64,000 nt of DNA from Serinus canaria. Lineage: Eukaryota; Chordata; Aves; Passeriformes; Fringillidae. Below the pieces are notes generated by a model. That model did no database searches. It saw nothing but the letters and a program-made list of their open reading frames with translations, and was not told where the DNA came from. Shown one piece after another: positions 13,606 to 26,600 of the stretch. Both the position numbers and the translations under genes were made by a program. The stretch covers positions 23,632,765 to 23,696,764 of the forward strand of contig NC_066322.1 of NCBI RefSeq assembly GCF_022539315.1, read 5' to 3'. Within the stretch, counting starts at the first letter, position 1; every line of letters starts with the position of its first letter.

Positions 13606-16565
13606 CAGGGGTGGGGCAGCTCCTTCATGCTGGGCTGAGGAGATACTGACCTGGCACAGCAAGAGTATTTACTAAAGCATTCTGCTTCAGACACCCTCCT
13701 GGACTGGATGCCTGTACACATTCTGGCAGAGCTAATGTGATTCCTCTGATGAAATTGCATCCAATTTGACTAGTATCTGAGATTTTTCCATATTTGATTT
13801 GCCCCTTCATTATAAAGTTACCCTAAATAACGTTTTCAGGTGGTTTTGCTCCCAGGTAGGTATAGAAAAGTAGAGAGGCTCTCTTCCTGCCAAAGGATAG
13901 CACGAAAAATGAGCCCTTAAGTACACATAAAGCAAGGAAACTTGAGTAAATCTCATGGGTCAGTGCTTCTCCCTTGTTCATCCTGATGGATGCAGACAGC
14001 CCATGTGAGATATTAGTACCTGAGGCTGGTGCTCATGACTGAGTGAGGTTAAAAAGTGCTGGGCTGGCATACTGAAATTAACCATCTCATCATTCAGTCC
14101 ATTTCTAACTGATGCATTTGGTTCCTCCTTTTCAAATACAATTATTTTTAAGAATATTTTATGGTATAAAAAGAAAGCAAATACTTCATTTTTCCTTTAA
14201 CTGACTTTAATGATGATTTGCTCAGGTCTAGAAAGCAGTTTAAAGGTGCTGTTGGCTCCTTTGAAGAATAGTGTCATCTTGATATAAATCAGGAATATTA
14301 TTTTGCAAGGACTGTTAGCAGCTTACCTGAGTCAATCTGTGGCAGCTTTCTGAAGAAAAAGCAAGGTACTTCAAATGAAGTTCACATGTCTCTAGAAATG
14401 GGCTTGTCAGAGGGGAGGCATCAAGGGAAATGTTGACAGATATTTAATTATAATGGCAGTAGTGGCTGTTGCTGTGTTAATAGCATCTGGCAGCAGAGTC
14501 ACTGCCATCTGTTAGTGCCCTGAAATCCTGGAGAGGGTGCATCCTTTATGGAGGAATTAACAATAATTAACAAATCTATCACATGAAATCACCTTGATTG
14601 GATGACAGCCCAACCTTGATAATGATTAATTGCAAAATAATGTGGAATAAAATGTCCACTATTCTCCTTTTTTGCTGCTGCTGCTCTACAAAGGCAGCAT
14701 GCTGGGGGATTTCCTTTCAAGCCTGTGGTGTGAGGCAGCATTTACTGCATTTATTGTAAATAATCCTTATAAGCAGAGCTAGATTAAAACCAAGCTTCTG
14801 CATATTCATTTCAGTTTGCAACAGATTAGATCTCTAAAACCAGTTGTGGTTCTTTTGGTGCATGGTAACTTACTTAATGTTAAATATGGGAGAAAATGAG
14901 GTTGGACTGCCAGAAGTGACCTTTCAGCCAAAGTCAGGTCAGTTCTGGAAGAACAATCTGACTGCATTAAAGCATTTCGAGGTGTTTTTGTTAGCTTGGT
15001 ATTAGAAGCCAAGCCATTAATTTCTGATGAGTCAGTTTGTCTTCAGAGCTATGAGGAAAAAATATTGTATTTGTTTGCATTTGGAAGAATTATTTTTGAA
15101 TATCTATTTTTATCCAAGCCAATATTTCGATCAGTGCAGTGAAATATCACTGCTGTAAATAAGAGTTACAAACAAAGCAATGAGCCAATTTGAGACCTGG
15201 TTGGGTTTTATTTTTCTCTTAACTCTTCCTTTTCTGTCTGTTCCTGCTGAGCAACAGATGGAGAAGGTAACATACTCTTTGCTTAATAGGAGAATTGTAA
15301 TAGATAATTGAGGTGTGGTAATTAACAGGAGCAACAGGAGGGAAAGAGTAAACTCTGGAATCTTAAGTTAATATTCTGAATATTGCTTTGGGACCCACAG
15401 TGAGAAGGCAACATATACTGTTCTTGTGTCTTTCTATTTGTTCCTAAGTGCCAGAAGTTTCTTTAGGCTGGGATTTGGACTGACTCCAGCTTCTGGTAGA
15501 GCTGCACTGACCCCAAACCACGAGCAGAGGTGTGGAAAGCTGAGTTTGTGCTGCCTTGATTTATCACAGCTTCCAACACAGGAGCTGTAGATCCAGAGTC
15601 TTCCCATCCCATGCAGTAGATCTAAGGATGAATGCTCAGGAGGCTGGGCTTCAGCTGATTTATGGCTTTGTTGTCTTCTCCATGAGTCCCATACCTCTCT
15701 TTTTGTTCTGCTCTGACAGCCATGAGCTCATGGGTTGTGTGTCTGTGTACACACGTGTTCATCACACACAACATGTACATCTCACACCCTCCTAGCACTG
15801 CTGAGATTGGAAGATCCTTTGAAAAAAGTGATTTTGTTTTTTGTTCTGCTGCTCTGGCAGCACATATCACAGGATCCTGAGCAGGCAGTGGCTGGTGGGG
15901 TGTAGCAAACACAGACACCCTTGTTAAGGCTTGGAAGAAGGGCTTGTTTCTCTCTCACTGCTATTTTCATGCAAGGCACTGTCCCCTGGTTAGGAGGATT
16001 AGAAGATATGCATTAAACAGTGTTAAATATGCTGAGGCAGTTGATGTTTACAGCCCTTGTAGAATTAATCATTAAAATATTAACTGCTAGACAGCCTCCT
16101 TTTTTTTTTTTAATCAGTGATTTAGTAGCCCTTTCCAAAATCTTGTGTGATTCAGACATTCAAAGACTAAATATGGCTAAATAAAACCACCAAAATTACC
16201 CACAAAACCACTCATTCTTGGGTTTATGTTTCTTAAATTGCCATGGGTGTGACGTGCCTAAGGAATACAGAGGGATTTGTGGAGCAGGTGAGCTCTAAGA
16301 TTTGACTCAGACCTCTCCCATCTGCACCAGCAGCTTTCCCAAACACATGGCACTGGGAAGATCTGGAAGGGGCTGTATCCCTCTGAAGAAGGATTTTGGA
16401 GACAATAGATACGTGTTTGCACTAAGTTTTGGGTTACAGAAGCTCATGACATGATGAGGAGGTCTTACCAAGCAGTGCTGGCTCTCAGCTCTCCCCCCCC
16501 AGGCCTTTTTAAAGATGTTTTTAATGGTTCTGGTCCCCTGCAAAGGACAGGGTTGTGTTCTTGCC

Positions 16566-17033
16566 TATAAACACAGACTGGTTTGTCTTGGAAGGAACCT
16601 TAAAGCCCATCCAGTGCCACCCCCTGCCATGGGCAGGGACACCTTCCACTATCCCAGGGTGCTCCAAGCCCTGTCCAGCCTGGCCTGGGACACTGCCAGG
16701 GATCCAGGGGCAGCCACAGCTTCTCAGGGTAATCTGTGCCAGGGCCTCACCACCCTCACAGGGAACAATTCCTTCCCAATATCCCATCTGACCCTGCCCT
16801 CTGGCAGTGGGAAGCCATTCCCCTTTGTCTTTTCCCTCCATCCCTTGTCCCAGATCCCTCTCCAGCTCTCCTGGCCCCTTTAGGCACTGCAAAGGACTGT
16901 AATGTCTCCCTGGAGCCTTCTCTTCTCCAGGTGAACACTCCCAGCTCTCCCAGCCTGGCTCCAGAGCAGAGGGGCTCCAGCCCCTTGTCACATCTCTGTG
17001 GTCTTCTCTAGACTCTCTCCAGCAGCCCCACTC
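16566..17033 (-). mobile_element. CR1 LINE 3' fragment, long copy
   Basis: Antisense CR1 of about 470 bp, closely related to the copy at 9,968. It shares 'ccatgggcagggacacctt', the 'gggatccaggggcagccaca' block and the 'cttctcttctccaggtgaa' block. A 257-codon minus-strand open frame covers this copy and its flank; it is a repeat read-through, not a gene. The copy lies about 0.5 kb before the first C1orf21 exon in the window. Confidence 0.93.
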
Positions 17034-17579
17034 CCTTATTTTTGGGATCTTCAGAGCTGATTTTCTTCCTTGGGCTCCTTGTGCCCAGTTTTGTGGCTGA
17101 GCAGTTGCTGCTCTTCCCCGCACATCTGACATGTGCTTCCTCCTGCAGACATTCCTTGATGCTGCTGTTTCCCCACTCTGCTCTGAGCCAGCCTGGGGTG
17201 CTGGGTGACTCTGGGACTGCCTTCCCAGTGCTTTGCCTTGCTCTGGGGGAGGTGGAGCCTGGTGTTGGTATTGATTTATATGAGCACCCCCCATTTTCCA
17301 TGGACTGCTGGAGAGTTACCAGCCAGCATAGAGTTTGATCCCTGGATTTCATCCAGTGACCCAGAGACAATTCCACATGCCACTGAGCCCAGGGCATTTA
17401 AAAATTGCCCCCCTGGGGTCATTTCATCCCTTGTGTTACCTTTAATTTCATTTTTGCTGAGCTTTTCTCATTCAGTTGAGCCTGGCCCCAGCCGAGTGTG
17501 ACACCCTGATGACAAATGCCTGTCACCTCTGTGTGCTTCATAAATACTGATGCTGTTGTGTGCTCTTTGTGTGTTTCAG

Positions 17580-17656
17580 GAAAAAAGTGCCAGTTCAAAT
17601 TCAAGACTTAAATCTAATAAAGAGATACCAGGATTAGTACATCAACCCAGAGCAAA
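17580..17656 (+). CDS. C1orf21: C1orf21 coding exon (third from last in protein)
   Basis: 77 bp between acceptor 'gtgtttcag' and donor 'gtaagt'. It starts at phase 0 with EKSASSN and ends two bases into a codon (aa), completed by c of the next exon to give Asn. Confidence 0.95.
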
Positions 17657-20600
17657 GTAAGTTCAATTTCTGTTGTTTAATTCATAATACAAATAAACAC
17701 AAGCAGTGTCTGTGAGGTTCACAATTACTGCCTAGGCAAAGACTAAATGACCCAGCAGCCCTAAAGTCATGCTGAGTTGGGTACCAGAGGTAAGATCACC
17801 TGTGTCCCAAGGCTGGGAAGCATCCACTCCTTTGCACAGCAAAGATGCAGGACTTGAAAAAAGGTGAGATGCATTCTACTGTGCCAAACAGAAAACCCTG
17901 TGCTATTTCTCAGCTTTCTGTACAACTTACACAGAACAAACTTCTCTACATCCACTAGGGTTCCTAAATACAGCTGGGTCAGTCCCAGGGAGGTTTTTGC
18001 CAGCTCCTGGTTTAGATTAGCAGCTGTTCTGCCTGGGACTGGGAATGGTCAGGTTCTGTAAATGAACTTGCTCTGTAGCTGCTTGGTTGGCACTTCTATG
18101 CCCATGCTCTGCCTGAGGTCAGTCAGTGTTACATGAAGTATTTGCCTCTTGTGGCAGAGCTGGTTATTGATAGTAGTAACTCATTTCTTTTCTAACTCAG
18201 TGTTACATTATAATCACTAATTGGTTGAGGAATAACTGATTACACAGAGCCACATATTGGGTTTGTGAAGAACAAGTGATAAAGGTTTGTGATCTGGGTT
18301 TTGAAAATGCTGTTCCTTGTGCCCTACCTTCAGGGCACTTACTCACCTAAACTTGCTGCCTCTCAAGTGCCTTGAGCATGATTTCAAGTCTGGAAACTTC
18401 AGTTATTTCCTAATCAACTGACAGTGTAATTCAGCCTCTTTTCAAAGGGAAAAGCCAAGTGCTTTGGATGCAATTGCAAAGAAATTCATGGTAGGGAGGT
18501 GGAGGTAGAAGCACTCTTCAACAAAGCTGTGCTTCATTATTGTGGCTCACTCCTTCCCAGCAGGGTCGGAAATGTATTTAAAATGTTCTAACATGAGGTT
18601 AATTACTCTGGGATAAAAAAGGGCTGTTCTTTCATTGGGTCATCTTTTGGTACACCCACAGCAGAGGAATTGCATGGGGCCATGGCTTCCATTCCTTCAT
18701 AAAACTCTAATTTGAAAAGTCCCTACAGAAATCAGAACTGACCAAAAAGCCTGGTTTTTACATTGCATTGACAGAGGTAAATATTTCTGTCACAGACCTG
18801 CAAAAATAAGGAAACTTCCCAGAGAGGTGTAGGATGTAACATAAGGTTGTTGGGTAGATCCTCCAGTGTTTGCCCAGGGCTCTGCTGTTTGCCCAACCTA
18901 CCACAGCATTTCTGTTTATAAAGTGGCCACGTGTGTTTGAGTTGCTAATTGCCAAGTCAGCAAACAGCTGTTATGATGTACAATTTTTTTTCTTTTTTTA
19001 AGGTTTATCACCTAAAAAACATGACAATTCTGACTGCAGGGTGGGGTGGCATTGAGTGGAAAAGATCCACTCAGCTGGAAGAGCAGAAATTAATAGATAG
19101 CTCATTAGATGCATCTTATAGTACTGTTCTGGTACAGTGGATGTTACTTCTAAAAAAAAAAAAAACCATGGACTAAGTGCCAAATTATAAATTATTTTAC
19201 AATATTTTGATGTCAGCTGAAAAGTAAGATTGTAAGGGTTTTTCCCCCTGCAGGAGGATTTAGATTTTTCCATCCAGAGCCCTGGACTCTCAAACCAGGG
19301 GATGTAGGGAGCCAGCAGTAGCTTTATGGGGGTCTTTGACAGAGGGAGAAGGGTTGGTCCTTTCTCTTTACACCCAGTCCTGGTACCTGCCACACCTTCA
19401 GGGCTTCCCCCTGCACTCTGCTCTGAGCTCACAGGCACTTGCTCTGCCTGTTCATCACCAAACTCACCCCCCTGACACCTTGAATGATCAAACACACCCA
19501 CCAAGTACCCTGGGACAGGTTCATAACTCAGGGAGTGACAGCAGCCTGAAGCACCAAATGAAAGTGGTTATTTCAGGCCACTTTTACCCTTCCAAATCAC
19601 GAACTCTCAGAATGGTTTGGGTTGACACATGAAAAATCAGCTAACCCAACCTCCCTGCCATGGGCAGGGACACCTTCCACTGGACCTGATCTGTGGGATT
19701 ATCCTGTGGGAATCCATTTCAGGGATATGACTACACTCCTTTTTTCCCCCCCCTGCCTTCTTTTAGTTCTCGTAGGAATTATGGCTGGGGTGAGTCACTA
19801 CAGTATTATCTGATTTTATTAGAAACTGGATTTATGATGTTGGAAAGGCAAGACTATCTTTCAAGCACTTGCCTACTCAGAAAGGGCTGCACTGCCCTAA
19901 AATCCCTCTGCAAAGCACCTGAATATGCAGGTGATGGGGTCAGCTGTCCCAAAAAAAGCATCTCTTCCCCATCTGAGGAGGAGGTGGGAACCTGAGGAAC
20001 AGGCAGACAGCTGGGGACAGGAACTCCCTCAACCACTGAAAGGTGAATTGTTCCTGCTCCTGAATCACCAGCTTTAGGTTTTAATGCCATTTCTGAGCCC
20101 TCCTCGTGTGAACTGAGCTCCATTTATGTCCCACATAAGCAGATCTTTGTATACATTCAGCCCATAGCAGGGAGGGCTCAATGCTGAGCTTTGTGGGGAA
20201 GTGCAGCCCGTTGTTGGGCACTTAGGGAGAGCATTAACTCATTACAGCTGAAAGGATCACTCTGAGGAAGAGGGGATGGGTGGGAATTCAGCAAGCTGAG
20301 CCAGCTTTCTGTGCTGGGGGAAGTCTCCAAGAGCTGTGTGTCCTTCTGACCATTTGGCATCATTGTTGCCGCTGGCTCCGCTCCCCATCCTCCCCTTTCT
20401 GCATCTTTTTGTGCTGCACATGGAGTCCCTGGCACATTTCCCTGCTGCCTGGGAGCCCAGTGCTCCTCCCTGCTGCTGGTCCAGAGGATGCTCCAGCCTC
20501 ACCTTCCTGGAGGGGTTTTACTCCTGCAAGAGGGAGGCTCTCACCATCCCCTAACATAAATAAACACCCCAAAAAACCATAAACACCTGCCCCATAAATA

Positions 20601-23600
20601 AACACCTGCCATCCATCCTCACCCTTGTCTCCTCATCCTTTCTGGGTTTTTTTTGCTTTCAAGTGGGGAAGGACCTGTAGTCTTGTGTGACCATCAGCGT
20701 TTTACAGACAATGGAAAAAGAGTGTTTTCCAGCCCTCTTTACTAACGCAGAATCGTGTCACTGAGCCTCTTGGTGCTGAAGGATTGGTTGAAGTGAAGGA
20801 TCTGGAGCACCAGGAGTGGCTGAGGGAGCTGGGAAAGGGGCTCAGCCTGGAGAAAAGGAGGCTCAGGGGGGATCTTGTCAACTCCTGGCAGGAGGGGACA
20901 GCAGTTGTCTGTCTCTTTTCTCCCATTACAAGTGGCAGGACAAGAGGACAGAGTCTTTAACCTCATGTTGTGGGTGTCTCATTCTGTGGTGGTGAGGTTG
21001 CCAGTCCTGGAAAACCTTCTGTCCTGGCAGAGAGGGGGCTCTCACTCTCCCTCTCAGAGGAGAGGTACTGTGCCATCAGCTTCCTGCAGTCAGCCTGGAA
21101 AAGGGAACAGTCTCCTCTGGACGCCTGTGGATCCACTCCACGTGTTGCACATGTACACAGAATTAATGCAGTAACTTTTTGTGGGCAAACAAAAAACAGG
21201 GGGGAAAAGATTAAAAATTGGCATTGTAAATGAAAGCATAAAGTGATTTATTTTTCCCCGTGGTGGAAGCTGACAGCTGGGCCCCCCAACAACCCTGGGC
21301 TGTTCTGTAATGGAGGAAATCCTTTGGTATTGATACTGTTCCTTTGCCTTCCAGCATGCACATCTCTGAAAGCCAACAAGAATTCTTCAGAATGCTTGAT
21401 GAAAAAATTGAAAAGGTAAGGCACAGTAATGTGAGCATCCAGTGTCCCTCAGGGGTGGGCACAGCTGCATGGGGAGGACAGTGACCTGCCTGCTGCAGTT
21501 CTCTGTGTCCTCCATGATTTGGAGGGGTCTGGCCCAAGATTTCCCTTCCAGCTCCTTGATTACATAGCTCAAGTGCAAGGAAGACCAGGGAGGTGAAGAG
21601 TTTGCAGGAGGTACTTAGAGAATCCTTTGTTTTGGGGGAATGTCACCAGTCTGGGATGCATGGCAGGCAAACTCAGATGTGCAGGATGTACATGCTGGGT
21701 AAAGGTGAAGAGCACAGTGGGGTTTTACATCATTGCTGATTTGATCTTTCATCTCCTTGGGAGACAACTGAAGTATTAATGCTGTAGTAGCTGGGATACC
21801 CCAGGAATTCTTGCTGAAGCTCCTCCAAATAGCCACTGGCTCCAAGGGGTGGTGTGGCTGAGAGTGTGGGTAACCCTGCCCCAGGGCTGTGCCAGTGAAA
21901 TAATGGTGCTGGAGGTGTTTTGAAGAAGAGGATGAATAATTCTTTGCATATCTCAGCTGTCCTAAGAGCAGCTTCTGTGTTTCAGAAAGCTTTTAAATGA
22001 CACTCTTGGCTTCTTTGTGAGACAGCAGTGAAGGAGCTGGAGCACAGCTCACACTGGGAGTATGAGGGAGGGAGATGGGGGAGCTGATGTTCACACACCA
22101 ATTTACTCTTTACACTGCCTGTCTGGGAGTTGTGCATCTTGTTTAAATACTTTATATTAAATGTTTTCTTCCTCAGTAGCAGTACACTGAGGAACTAATT
22201 TGTTCTGAGTACTGACTACTAATCAGCAGTACACTGAGTACCAGTTTGTACTCCCAGTTTCAGACTGGATATGAGGAAACATTCCTTTATGGAAAAGGAA
22301 GTCAGGCACTGGAACAGGCTTCCCAGAGAGCTGCTGGATGCCCCAGGCCTGTCAGTTTGAGACATTTGGACAATGCCCTTAGCAACACACTGTAATTTCT
22401 GGTCAACCCTGAAGTGCTCAGGCAGTTGATGATTGTAGGTCCCCTCCAACTGAAATAATTCTAGCCCAGTCTAGTCTATTCTTCTGTTCTTTTCTGTTCT
22501 ATTAAGTTGTCATGATGGGTTGCAGAGTAGAAGGGAAATTTTTACTTGCCTGGCTCTGAACTTCTGCCTTTTTTGCCAGCACTCCTGGTCCCAGGAGTCA
22601 GAGTGCTGCAGTGAGTGCATCTTGTATTTGTCCCAAGCAACACATTTGTTACTTTCCTCTTAAAAAATAAAAATTATGAAAACAAAAGAAGGCATAAAAG
22701 GGAAGATTAAACGTGAGGAGTTCATAGATTCTTGAGAAGAATATTTCTGTACCCAGTATTTCACAGGGGCAAGATTTTATGTAACCTAATGCATTAAAAA
22801 TGAGAGTTTCTACATATCCATAATACAGCTATACCTCCTTTGAATAAATGCATTCACCCTATGAATATTCAGATTGCTTTTCCTGGACATCATCAGCTTC
22901 CAGAATGCTGAGCACAGAATCTCCAGTAAAATGGATTTTGCAAAGATGTGTCTTATCTGCAGACCAGACAATGCCATCAGGCTGTATCTAATTATGAATT
23001 TTGGTTAATTTTTGTTCCTGAGGTCAGTGGCAGGGCACTAATACCCTCATTCCCCAGCTGCCACACTGAGGTGCAGCTGACCCTGTCTCCTGTGCTTGGA
23101 GCTGTTTGGATCCCCTTTGAGATGCTCCCAGGTGATCTCCAGGGCTAATTTATCTTGGGGATAATTTATCCTGGGGATCAGGAGATTGTCTGTTCAGAGG
23201 AAATCCTCAGTTTATCTGTCAAAGAGACCAAGCTGCTGACAGCTGATGGGATTGGCAGGAGTTAATGTGCAGCTGAATGTGGGATTTGTGTTCCCTGGGG
23301 ACCTCCTGTGCCTGAGGAAATAGTCTTCATTAGAGAATTTCTGGGGTTTTTAATTCATCTTTGCTTACAACACATTTTTTTTCTAGGTGTTGTCACAAAT
23401 GCCAAAAAAGATTGGAAAATATAAGGGGCTTTGTCTGATCCTTAAATAGCATTTTCAGTCCCTTCTGCAGGGAGATGGAGGACAGCAGTCAGACATTTAG
23501 AAGGATTGTGTCAGTGGCAGCTGAAAAGGTCTGTGGATGTGTGGGGGGTGTTGCCTGTGGCTGGTGAGGTCCCAAACCTTGTGGTGTTCCCATGGTTACC

Positions 23601-26600
23601 AGGGCTGTTGGATTTGTGATGGAGACTCCAGTCAGGAGCAAAACACCCTCAGCTCCACTGAGATCCCCAGGGGTGCTGGGTCACCAGATCCAAGTGCCCA
23701 GCAGCAGCTCTGACATGTGAGCACTGGGCAGCAGCGTTGCATGGGGGCTTGGACCTGGCACAGCCATTCTGTGAGATAAAACTCCTGCAGCCAGAGTGGG
23801 AAATGGAAAGAACAGGGGCTGGTGTTCTGTCAGCTGCTCACAGGAAGTGTTTGTGAGTCCTGGAGATCAAAAAAAGCCTTATTGAAGGAGTCTGGAGAGT
23901 TTCTCTGGAAGTGCTGCCCCCAGTGGTGCATTCCTGGCTGCCCCTACAGAGCTCCACTGCCTCCTGCAAATGTCACCCGAAGGTAAAAAACAGAATGTCA
24001 TGAAGCATGGAGCTTCTGTCTACCAAAATTCAGTGTCAAAACACTGTGAGTCGTTCAGAGGGGGACATCTGCTCTGTCTCTGAGTGAGTCTGTCCCTGCT
24101 TCAGGAGCTGGAGCTGAACTGGCATGTACAGAGCTGCCTGTGGTGGTGCTAATGCCATTCAAAGGGTTTGCTGGAAGGAGGAAATACTGGGATAAGGGCT
24201 GGGGTAGGACTGGCTGAGAGTGTGGAAGTCAGCCTCCAATGTAGGCTTAGATATTGGTTCTGCTGGAGTCAGCCCAGTCCTTTCAGAAACAGGAGAATTT
24301 GAGGTAAAAATACTCCCAAGAGCTGATGAGAAGCCAGAGTTAGAGGTTAGATGGGAGACTGGGAGCAGCTGGAGAGAGCTGAGCAGTGGACAGCACAAGA
24401 AGCTGTAGTTACTGTGCTGTGTCACTAGAATATCCTGAGCTGGCAGACACCCACAGGGACCATGGAGTCCAGCTCACAGGACAAGCCCAAGAATCCCACC
24501 ACAGTCCTGAAAGCTTTGGCCAAACACATTCTGACCTGTGGCAGAGCATGGAGAGGAGGGCAGAGGGGAAGACCAAGGAGCTGTGTGCAGCACAAGGCCC
24601 TGAGTGGTGGCAGAGGAGACTCAGAAATGTTCCCAACATCTGGCAGCAGCTGCAGCCAGTCCTGCTGGGGCTTCCCACTCACTGAGGTTACTGGGAGTGG
24701 AGTCCCAGGCTTTGCTTTGGGAGACAAAAAGCACCTGTGTTCCAGAGTTCAGGGGGAATGGAACAGAGGCAGGCAGTGGGAAGGAGGCAGCTCATCTGCT
24801 GTCAGCATTGTCATAATTTATTGAAAATTAGCCTGAAATCACAGAAATATATTCCAGTGGAGGATGAGCAACAGGTAATAGCAGCAATTAAGCTCGAGGA
24901 GAGCGTTCCCTGGAGTAAATTAGAAAGATGTGGGTCAGGAGTACAAGTGATTTGCTTGACCTGAGAGATGAAGGCAGAAATATACAGAAATACTCAGAAA
25001 TACACAGAAATACACAGAAATATGGCTGTGGAGACCAGAGAACGAGGCAGAGAGCGACTGAACAGTCCTGCTAAAGGAAACTCTGCTGCTGCTGGATAAA
25101 TCTGAGATCTGCTGTGCCCAGCAGAGGAGAATTGGGCTCCACTGGCTGCAGCTGGGACTGGGACAATCACTGCACTCCTGTGGTGGGATAGATCTGGTTT
25201 TGAGCTATCAGCTCTGATTAAGAAGATAGAAATGTCTTGGTATCAGGCCATTTGTGTTGGTGTTCAGGCAAGTCAATGAATGACCTGGGTTCTCTCCTGG
25301 CTCATCTTGGTCTTGAGCACCAGCACTTGTGTTGGGGTCGGTGTGCAGGGATTTCTGGGCACCTGGAGCTGGTGGGAGGATTCCCATCCCGTGGGAAGGA
25401 CGGCTGGCAGCAGCTGCCTGCATCCCTGGGTAGTGATGCCAGCCATGGCAGCAGGGAGAGAGTGGGCACAAAGCAGCTCCCTGTGTGGGGTGGAGGGAAG
25501 GGAGTGCCCTTGGGAGCAGGCTGCCAGCCCCACGGACCCAGGGCACGGTGCTTAGGCTGAAACTCATTAGCAAAGTGGATTGCTCTTAATGACTCCATTG
25601 ATTTTTCCCTAACAAAATGAGAAAGGGACAAAAATTAGCGCGCTATGCAGTGATTTAGTGCCGCCTCCCGGCATTTTCTTCCCGGCCTTTCTGGAGCGCT
25701 GTAAACAAAACCAGCCTGGTGAAAAGGGTTCCCCTCAAAGGGGCCACTGTGTCCCCAGCCCCTCAGCCCACAGGAGATGCTGGCCCTCTCCATCTCTGCC
25801 TCCTCTCCCTCCTCTGCCTCTCCTGCCTCCTCTTCATCCCCTCCCACCTCTCCCTCCTCTGCATCCCCTCCATCCTCATCCTCCTGTCCCTCCCCTGCCT
25901 GGCCCAGTCCTCAGGCACAAGGGGCCATTGAGCCAGGTTGTTTATTGGCCTGTCACCCGCACAATGGGGACAGGGCCTTTTTCCTGCGAATTTCTCTTTC
26001 CCTTTTTTATTCCCTAAAAGGATACCATGAGAGGATACCCCCCTTTTAGGAGGGGCATCAGGAGGGGGGGCACTTTGGAGGTGCAGCAAGGAGAGAGAGG
26101 GGGATGAGCCCTTCTGGTTTGTGGGCAGGCAGCAGGAAAGGAAGATCAGACTGCTTTTTAATTTACCCTCAATTCACTCTGTCATTTAGAAATGCTCCTG
26201 GTGTTCTGTGGACATCTACAGAAGCTGCCAGTTGTATTTTGAAGCTGCAGAGGTGGGAGATGGGATTCCTCAGGGATTAGCTGGACTTGGAGGCACACAC
26301 CACAGTTCTCATCTTCCTCAACATAGTTCATTTACACTTTCAATCATTAAAGCTTCTCAGAAATCACAGAATTGGAAGGGACCCACAATAATCATTGAGT
26401 CCAACTTTTAGTGAATGGCCCGTGCAGATTGACCCCACACCTTACTTAGTCCATGGGTGGCCCATACCTTCCTGTCAGTAGCCACCTGCTCTGTGCCTCT
26501 GGCCCCTCTGGATGCAGGAGCCTGCTCCCCCAGACAGAATTTGACTGCCAGTCATGGAACCATAGAACCAGGGAGTGCTTTGGGTTGGAAGGGACCTTTA

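Larger units (their letters stand above)
1..17579 (+). other. C1orf21: Intron of C1orf21 orthologue
   Basis: No coding exon was recognised here. The first C1orf21 exon in the window begins at 17,580, so this stretch should be one intron, or the end of one, with the N-terminal coding exons lying before base 1. It holds several CR1 fragments, listed separately. The rest is AT-rich single-copy-looking sequence with short homopolymers, such as a C-run near 517 and an A-run near 421. Open reading frames here are short, unsupported by splice sites, and often lie inside CR1. Confidence 0.75.
17657..21354 (+). other. C1orf21: C1orf21 intron
   Basis: 3.7 kb intron between supported exons. It holds CR1 pieces at 19,603 and 20,780, an A-run near 19,153, and a short 'cataaataaacacc' direct repeat near 20,557 and 20,594. 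No other feature was recognised. Confidence 0.85.

Noticed and set aside
16521..17294. 257-codon open frame on the minus strand
   Set aside because: It runs through a CR1 3' fragment whose consensus blocks are recognisable; no splice or protein-family support.
24462..24824. 120-codon plus-strand frame in the last C1orf21 intron
   Set aside because: Begins inside a CR1-like fragment, overlaps frames on both strands, and shows no recognisable domain.
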